Below, one piece after another: positions 59,259-64,000 of a DNA stretch of 64,000 nucleotides (position 1 is its first letter; each line of letters starts with the position of its first letter). Origin of the DNA: Armatimonadetes bacterium DC (lineage in GTDB: Bacteria; Armatimonadota; Fimbriimonadia; Fimbriimonadales; GBS-DC); assembly GCA_001442985.1 (NCBI GenBank), contig LDYB01000018.1, forward strand, positions 62,001 through 126,000, read 5' to 3'. A model generated the notes under the pieces. That model worked only from the letters and a program-made list of their open reading frames with translations. It was not told where the DNA came from and searched no databases. A program made the translations under genes and the position numbers.

Positions 59259-61399
59259 CGTTCCTGCCCCCCTTGATCAGCTGCCAGGGGTAGCCAGATG
59301 CGGAAAGTGGTGCCCGCGCCTAGCTGGCTTTCTACTTCGATTCGCCCCTGATGCGCCTCGACGATGTTCCGGCAGCTATACAGCCCCAGCCCGATTCCTT
59401 CGGAATGCCCACTCTGGAACGGCTCGAAGAGCGTCGCCAGTCGCTCAGGGGGGATGCCTTTGCCTGTGTCGTGAATGGCAATACAGGCGTATCCACGCTG
59501 CTTGCGCAGGCGCAGGGTCAGATGCCCCCCATCAGGTGTCATGGCTTGGAGTGCGTTCAGGCACATATTCACAAACAGATGTTCCAGCTGATGGGGGTCG
59601 CCCACCACCTGCGGTCGGTTTCGGGAGCGATGAAAATGCACCTGCACGCGCCCGATGCGTGCCTGCGCCATAATCAGGCTCAACACCCGTTCCAGCAGGT
59701 CTGTCAGGTCGACTCGCTCGCGCGCCAGCAAGCGCGGGCGTGCATACACCAGCAGTCGGTGCACCAGCACGGTGAACCGATCCAGCTGGGCGCGCACCTC
59801 CTCTAAGGCGCGTTTGGGGTCGTATTCGCCCACTGCCAGCGAAAGCGAGAGCGACGAGATAATGTTTCGGATATCATGCGCCACGCTCGCTGCCAGCGTG
59901 CCCGCCACCGCCAGCTTTTCCTGACGAATCAACTGCTCCTGCGTGTTTTTGAGGTCTTCATAGGCGGTTTCCAGTGATTGGCGTGTCCAGACCAGCTCCC
60001 AGCCAATCGCAATTTGCTTGAGCAGGCTGTCAATAAGCAGCTTAATCAGAGGGTCTTCGAACGCCGAAACGGTCTGGGCGCCAAACATGAGCCAGAGGGG
60101 CGGCGCCGAGCGGGTTTCGAGGCGTGTGAGGGCGTGATAGTGAACCTGCCAGAGGCGCACGCTGGGCGCGTTCCATGTGAACACGCGGGGGCGCGCCAGA
60201 CGCTCCAGCACCTGCGCCATGCGTTTGGAGGGAGTCCAATCGCGCGCTATGGACTCCGCCTCACGCCATTCTATCCCCCAGAAATCGTCGCCCGTTCGAG
60301 CGAGCAGCGCCACCGAGTCGGCGAAAAAGGCTTGGCAAAGCAGGGGTACCTGTCGCTGGAGCCACTGCCGGGGGCTTACGGACTCACTTAGCAGCTGCAG
60401 TCCCTGATTAAGGCTATCCAGAATCTGGCGGCTTTGCTGCAGCAGGCGTTCGCGTTGTTCCAGCGCGGCTTTCTGCTCGGCGATGCGCTCTGTGATGACG
60501 CGCTCGCGCTCCAGCTCTGTGCTGACCCGCATCGCCAGCAGGGCAATGAGTTGCGTATCGTTTTCATCCAGCACGCGGTCGCTCTGCGAGTCCAGAATAC
60601 AGAGCGACCCCAGCGGCTGACCGCTTTGCAGACGCACAGGCGCCCCCAGATAACGGGTCAACCCCAGCTGCGCCAGCGGCACATGGTGAAACTCGCCGTC
60701 TTGAAGCGCGTTTTGCAGTAACACGGGACGGTTCGTGCTGACGACGCGCTTGCAGTAGGCTTCTTCAAAGGGCACGCCCGCAAGGTCGCGCGCCCATTCG
60801 GGCACATTAATCGCTGCCTTGAAAATCATCATCTCTTTATCGCGCATCGTGATGGCAGCCGTCGTGCCCCCATAAAACTCGCTCAGCTTTTGCAAAACGA
60901 ACATGTAGTTCTTTTCAGGGATGGGGTCAAAGAAGGTGCTGACCTCGTACAGGATTTGCTGGATGCGCTCGCGCTTCTTCTGCTCCGTGATGTCGCGAAA
61001 GCGCCAGAGGCGCCCCATCGGTTCGCCCTGGGCGCTGCGAATGGGTGCAGTGCGCCACAACACGAAGCCTTCAGGCGCGCCCAGAGCCAGCTCGCCATGC
61101 CCCTGCCGATAAGGCTGAGCCACTATCCCATCCATCTGGCGACGCCATTCATCAGGGTCTTTCAGACGAAGTCCTATCTGTTCCAGCAGTTCGTCCCAGT
61201 CTGCCTGAACGACCCATTCTATTTCGCACCCGAACAGCTCGCCAAAGCGATGATTGCACGCCAGCGGGCGGTGGGCGGCATCGGTAATCAGCACACCATC
61301 GTCAGCAGTGTTCAGCACAGCGTCCAGAATCTCCGCCCAGCGCACCTCGGCGGTAGGGCGCACTGCCATCCCCGTGCGCTCTGCAGGTAGCATGGACAT
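59255..61399 (-). CDS. cytosolic PAS-GAF sensor histidine kinase
   Basis: This 714-residue kinase has no membrane segment. It has a PAS domain (about 25-140: DDGVLITDAAHRPLACNHRF, RFRDITEQKK), a GAF domain (about 150-310), a second GAF-like region (about 345-490), a HisKA H-box AASVAHDIRNIISSL, and an HATPase with N, G1 and G2 boxes (FVNMCLNALQAM, HDTGKGIP, GIGLGLYSCRNIV). It is the first gene of the kinase-regulator operon. The start at 61399 is next to the ATAATA box; other in-frame ATG codons lie at 61393 and 61369. The signal is unknown but must be cytosolic. Confidence 0.9.
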   Translation of the reverse strand: MSMLPAERTGMAVRPTAEVRWAEILDAVLNTADDGVLITDAAHRPLACNHRFGELFGCEIEWVVQADWDELLEQIGLRLKDPDEWRRQMDGIVAQPYRQGHGELALGAPEGFVLWRTAPIRSAQGEPMGRLWRFRDITEQKKRERIQQILYEVSTFFDPIPEKNYMFVLQKLSEFYGGTTAAITMRDKEMMIFKAAINVPEWARDLAGVPFEEAYCKRVVSTNRPVLLQNALQDGEFHHVPLAQLGLTRYLGAPVRLQSGQPLGSLCILDSQSDRVLDENDTQLIALLAMRVSTELERERVITERIAEQKAALEQRERLLQQSRQILDSLNQGLQLLSESVSPRQWLQRQVPLLCQAFFADSVALLARTGDDFWGIEWREAESIARDWTPSKRMAQVLERLARPRVFTWNAPSVRLWQVHYHALTRLETRSAPPLWLMFGAQTVSAFEDPLIKLLIDSLLKQIAIGWELVWTRQSLETAYEDLKNTQEQLIRQEKLAVAGTLAASVAHDIRNIISSLSLSLAVGEYDPKRALEEVRAQLDRFTVLVHRLLVYARPRLLARERVDLTDLLERVLSLIMAQARIGRVQVHFHRSRNRPQVVGDPHQLEHLFVNMCLNALQAMTPDGGHLTLRLRKQRGYACIAIHDTGKGIPPERLATLFEPFQSGHSEGIGLGLYSCRNIVEAHQGRIEVESQLGAGTTFRIWLPLAADQGGQER

Positions 61400-61404
61400 G
61401 GTTA

Positions 61405-61460
61405 TATTATGCCACACGGGCGTAAATGGAAGCTGAACGAGGGCTGAACAAAATATAAAC
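61405..61460 (-). promoter_or_regulatory. 11-bp-phased box and -10 of the kinase-regulator operon
   Basis: On the minus strand GTTTA, GTTCA, GTTCA and ATTTA begin at 61460, 61449, 61438 and 61427, exactly 11 bp apart. ATAATA starts 17 bp after the last unit (61410-61405). This suggests that the operon is controlled by its own regulator. Confidence 0.66.
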
Positions 61461-61485
61461 GGGGAGCAACATGGCTCCCCGTTTT
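61458..61485 (-). terminator. terminator of the DUF4394 PEP-CTERM gene
   Basis: AACGGGGAGC and its complement form a 10-bp stem with a 6-nt loop; on the minus strand TTATATTTT follows. Its end overlaps the first unit of the kinase promoter box. Confidence 0.65.
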
Positions 61486-61512
61486 AAGGAAGGTGGCGAT
61501 GCGCCGAAAAGG

Positions 61513-62409
61513 CTATCGCTTGCGGCGGCGAAGCGCGAGCAGGCTCACCAAGCCTGTGCCCAACGCCAGCATGCTGGCAGGCTCCGGCACAACGGCAATA
61601 TCGCGCACCAGCAACGCTGTGCCACCAATCGGCGCGACTGGGGACAGCATGCCCGTGTTCAGATCAATCGTTGCCAGCCACGAACGGAAGTCGCCAGCGC
61701 GTGTGATGGCGAGATAGCCTACATCGCGCGTTCCAAAAGTTGCGATATCAAAACCCACCAGGCTGGAAATATCCATCCCCAACGAGCCGACTGTGATCAG
61801 CCCGCCCGGGTTAGGAGGGTTCTGAATGACCAGAATGTCCAGGTTTGAATCGATGTTGTACAGGACTGTGCTGGTCGCGCCATCGAAGTTGTTGGTGTAG
61901 GCGGACCCGACAATATGGGGCGTTCGCCCGAAGTTCGGGTCGCCCGAGTTGTAGGTGAGCGGACCGTCCACTGCAACGACCTGTCCTGTGTCGGGATGCA
62001 GGCGCAGGTTCTGGCGGTTATCGCTTGTCAAGCGAATGCGATCCACGACAGGGTTAAAATCAAACCCGAACTCCACACCGCTCAGCGGCGGGCTAAAGGG
62101 CATGCCAGAACCCACAGGCATCGCCATGCCTGTCATCGGGTTGAGCTTGTAAAGCCGATTGGAGCTCCCCAGCGCATAGAGCTCGCCCGTACGCGGACGA
62201 AAGTCAATTCCCAGAATCAGCTCGTTTTGCTGAAGGAGCCCGCTGATGGGCACATTCTGGGTCAGCGCCGTCGGGTTCATCGCGTCGAAGGCAATCAGGC
62301 GGTTATCCACCGTGACGCCGTAGGTCAGCTGAGCTTCAACACGAGCCACGCTGGTTAGACTAAGCGCGCATACACATCCTGTAAGCCAGGTCATCCATCG
62401 GTTCTTCAT
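61513..62409 (-). CDS. DUF4394 domain secreted protein with PEP-CTERM signal
   Basis: This 298-residue exported protein has a signal peptide (about 1-27). The DUF4394 beta-propeller-like body (TYGVTVDNRLIAFDAMNPTAL; LGIDFRPRTGELYALGSSNRLYKLNPMTG; DFNPVVDRIRLTSDNRQNLRLHPDTG) is followed by the PEP-CTERM tail VPEPASMLALGTGLVSLL with LRRRKR. AGGAGG fixes the ATG at 62409. The promoter carries the 11-bp-phased box, unlike the other PEP-CTERM genes here. Function of DUF4394 is unknown. Confidence 0.88.
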   Translation of the reverse strand: MKNRWMTWLTGCVCALSLTSVARVEAQLTYGVTVDNRLIAFDAMNPTALTQNVPISGLLQQNELILGIDFRPRTGELYALGSSNRLYKLNPMTGMAMPVGSGMPFSPPLSGVEFGFDFNPVVDRIRLTSDNRQNLRLHPDTGQVVAVDGPLTYNSGDPNFGRTPHIVGSAYTNNFDGATSTVLYNIDSNLDILVIQNPPNPGGLITVGSLGMDISSLVGFDIATFGTRDVGYLAITRAGDFRSWLATIDLNTGMLSPVAPIGGTALLVRDIAVVPEPASMLALGTGLVSLLALRRRKR

Positions 62410-62462
62410 GATGTGGTTCCTCCTCTCTATGAGAGTATGCAGTTCCTCTAACGCGCAGGAGA

Positions 62463-62500
62463 TAAACAGGGGCTTAACGAGACCTGACAGCTCCATAAAC
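62463..62500 (-). promoter_or_regulatory. 11-bp-phased box of the DUF4394 gene
   Basis: On the minus strand GTTTA (62500), TGTCA (62489), GTTAA (62478) and GTTTA (62467) are 11 bp apart. The second unit lies within CTGTCAG, close to the classical Pho half-site. A weak TTAGAG begins 16 bp after the last unit. Confidence 0.6.
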
Positions 62501-62510
62501 TCTGGGGACG

Positions 62511-62542
62511 AAAAAAAAAAGCGAGAGCCTCGTTGCTCTCGC
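62511..62542 (-). terminator. intrinsic terminator of the dapB-dapA operon
   Basis: GCGAGAGC (62521-62528) and GCTCTCGC (62535-62542) form a stem followed on the minus strand by ten T residues (62520-62511), the strongest terminator in the window. Confidence 0.92.
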
Positions 62543-62572
62543 AGGAATGCAGGGAACCTGTGGTACAAGCCG

Positions 62573-63469
62573 TCAGCTCAAGATGCCCATCTCCGCCAGA
62601 ATCTGGCGCAGGCGTTCGCGCGTGCGCTCCGAAACGGGCACCAGCGGCAGGCGCAACGATTCCTCAATCAGCCCCATCATCGCCAGCGTGCATTTGACAG
62701 GGGCGGGGTTGGTCTCCAGGAAGTTTGCCTGCATCAGCGTCTGCAGTCGGAAATGCCATGTGCGAGCGGTGGGGATGTCGCCCTCCAGCGCGGCGCGCAC
62801 CATTTTCGCTGTCCATTCGGGCAGCTGGTTGCCAATCACCGAAATCACGCCGTCGCCCCCCATCAGAATTGTGGGCACGGCGAAAATGTCGTCGCCTGCG
62901 TAGACGGCGAATCCTGCGGGGCGGCTCGCCAGAATCTCCAGCGCCTGCGTGATGTTGCCGCTGGACTCTTTGACCCCCACCAGCAGGGGTACCTGCTCGG
63001 CAATCCTGAGAATCGTCTCTGAAGAGTAGTTGCGCCCCGTTCGGGAAGGCACATTATACAGAATGATGGGGATGTCCGCCTTCTCGGCAATTGTGGCATA
63101 GTGGCGCAGCAGCCCTTCAGGTTCAGGCTTGTTGTAATAAGGGGTTACGGAAAGCACGGCGGTCGCGCCCGCGCGTCTGGCGTGCTGTGCCAGGTCCACC
63201 GCCTCGTGGGTCGCGTTGCTCCCTGCACCGGGGATGACAGGCACGCGCCCGTTGGCTTGCTCCAGCACAATATCCATCACGCGGCGGTGTTCTTCGTGAG
63301 TGAGCGTTGCGCCCTCGCCTGTGGAACCGGCAGGTAGCAGTGCGTCCACGCCTGCCTCAATCAGGCGATCTACCAGCGCGCGCAGCCGCGGCTCGTCCAG
63401 TGAGCCATCGGCACGGAACGGCGTGACCATCGCCACGCCCAGCCCTCGAAACGGCATCGTTCGTGTCAT
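62573..63469 (-). CDS. dapA: 4-hydroxy-tetrahydrodipicolinate synthase
   Basis: DapA condenses pyruvate with aspartate semialdehyde, the first committed step to lysine and diaminopimelate. The 298-residue barrel shows MVTPFRADGSLDEPRLRALV, GSTGEGATLTHEEH, the catalytic tyrosine in YNVPSRTG and the Schiff-base lysine in VGVKESSGN. The ATG lies 1 nt after the dapB stop, so the two are coupled. The gene is followed by a strong terminator. Confidence 0.95.
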   Translation of the reverse strand: MTRTMPFRGLGVAMVTPFRADGSLDEPRLRALVDRLIEAGVDALLPAGSTGEGATLTHEEHRRVMDIVLEQANGRVPVIPGAGSNATHEAVDLAQHARRAGATAVLSVTPYYNKPEPEGLLRHYATIAEKADIPIILYNVPSRTGRNYSSETILRIAEQVPLLVGVKESSGNITQALEILASRPAGFAVYAGDDIFAVPTILMGGDGVISVIGNQLPEWTAKMVRAALEGDIPTARTWHFRLQTLMQANFLETNPAPVKCTLAMMGLIEESLRLPLVPVSERTRERLRQILAEMGILS

Positions 63470-63470
63470 C

Positions 63471-64000
63471 TCAGTCTATCCTCCCTGTGCTTAGAATTTC
63501 GTTCAGAACCTCGTTAAAGGCGAAGAAGCCCTTGCGCCCGCGCAGCCACTCGCTGGCACGCACGGCGCCATAAGCGAACCCCTCACGGTTCTTGGCACGG
63601 TGGGTCAGCTCGATGAAGTCATACGGACCATCCAGCAACAGGCGGTGGGTGCCGAACTCGTGCCCCACGCGCACCGCGCTCACATGGAACTGGTCTTCGG
63701 GCAGGCGTCCCTGTTCGGGCAGGTGGGCGCTCCATGCTTTGCCGAGCGTTTGCTGGAGCCGTTGCGCCAGCGCGCGGGCGGTGCCACTGGGCGCGTCGGC
63801 TTTAGCGCGGTGGTGAATCTCCTCTATCGCCAGATCCCAGCCTTCCAGTTGCAGAAGCCGCGCCGCGAGCGCCACCGCCTGCTCCAGAAACACCTGGACA
63901 GCGATGGAGAAATTGGGGGCATACAACACGGCGCCTCCTGCCTCGCGAACGCGCTGGGCATATTGCTCGCGCTGGGAATCCCAGCCGGTGGTGCCAATCA
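63471..64000 (-). CDS. dapB: 4-hydroxy-tetrahydrodipicolinate reductase (5' end outside window)
   Basis: The visible 176 C-terminal residues contain the cofactor-side GTTGWDSQ and APNFSIAV motifs and the substrate-binding signature EIHHRAKADAPSGTA with the catalytic His and Lys. Family-typical RVGHEFGTHRLLLDGPYDFIELTHRAKNREGFAYGAVRASEWL follows. DapB reduces the DapA product with NAD(P)H. The reading frame is open to base 64000, so the N-terminal Rossmann part lies beyond the window. It is upstream of dapA. Confidence 0.95.
   Translation of the reverse strand, partial: IGTTGWDSQREQYAQRVREAGGAVLYAPNFSIAVQVFLEQAVALAARLLQLEGWDLAIEEIHHRAKADAPSGTARALAQRLQQTLGKAWSAHLPEQGRLPEDQFHVSAVRVGHEFGTHRLLLDGPYDFIELTHRAKNREGFAYGAVRASEWLRGRKGFFAFNEVLNEILSTGRID

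Noticed and set aside
1-64000. CRISPR arrays, rRNA operons, prophage genes or autonomous transposases
   Set aside because: No regularly spaced direct repeats with unique spacers, no rRNA sequence and no recombinase or transposase motif were seen.

Overview
The window is a 64 kb piece of a bacterial chromosome with roughly 60% G+C and dense gene packing. It is most likely from Armatimonadota. The pointers are four proteins ending in a PEP-CTERM sorting signal of the VPEPAS...LRRRKR kind, an IspDF fusion, DUF5693 and DUF4394 proteins, OstA/LptA-like and MlaEF-like proteins that imply an outer membrane, and many genes whose -10 box lies only 6-7 nt before the start codon. The phylum is inferred; no rRNA is present to confirm it.

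Layout. 0-2.8 kb: rplM (partial), rpsI, purD and a DEDD exonuclease. 2.8-7.2 kb: an FG-GAP protein, a complete inverted-repeat element (MITE-like), and two tandem PEP-CTERM genes with duplicated leaders and sigma-54 promoters. 7.2-20.5 kb: ftsY, upp, two ABC-2 permeases, a GCS2-type ligase, an FAD oxidoreductase, a repeat-bearing S74 protein, GH5, acylphosphatase, a large membrane protein, a nucleoside transporter, an OstA-like protein and a PIN toxin-antitoxin pair. 20.6-27.3 kb: a TetR-controlled RND efflux operon. 27.6-36.6 kb: an unknown protein, a candidate structured ncRNA, yacL-like/ispDF/hpf, a thioesterase, a short HTH protein, an ABC-2-like membrane protein, a lipoprotein, tRNA-Leu(CAA) and a small unknown protein. 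37-40 kb: the glyoxylate shunt (aceB-aceA). 40-46.6 kb: a PEP-CTERM protein, repeat-rich intergenic DNA, a DUF5693 protein, the MlaEF transporter and a ceramidase-SCP2 fusion. 46.6-55.2 kb: a ferritin-like protein, SDR, MBL hydrolase, transglutaminase, holA, GH130, an unknown protein and RNase E/G. 55.2-62.5 kb: a signalling island. 62.5-64 kb: dapA and dapB (partial).

The most interesting region is 55.2-62.5 kb. A cytosolic PAS-GAF histidine kinase and an OmpR-type regulator are surrounded by a secreted subtilase with dockerin-like EF-hand motifs, two ferritin-like paralogs and a DUF4394 PEP-CTERM protein. All four transcription units begin with 3-4 copies of a GTTNA-type word repeated exactly every 11 bp, placed about 16 bp before a -10-like box. 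This is the architecture of PhoB/OmpR-type binding sites and suggests a local, self-regulated regulon. The regulator gene carries an in-frame amber codon inside its DNA-binding domain, and 40 well-conserved codons follow it.

Other notable items are a foldback MITE family with a 20-bp terminal inverted repeat and a visible target duplication, sigma-54 promoters on tandem PEP-CTERM genes, a possible AUC start codon for RNase E/G, a compact ncRNA candidate with a potential pseudoknot, and an orphan dockerin-like fragment. No CRISPR array, rRNA, prophage or complete autonomous transposon was seen.
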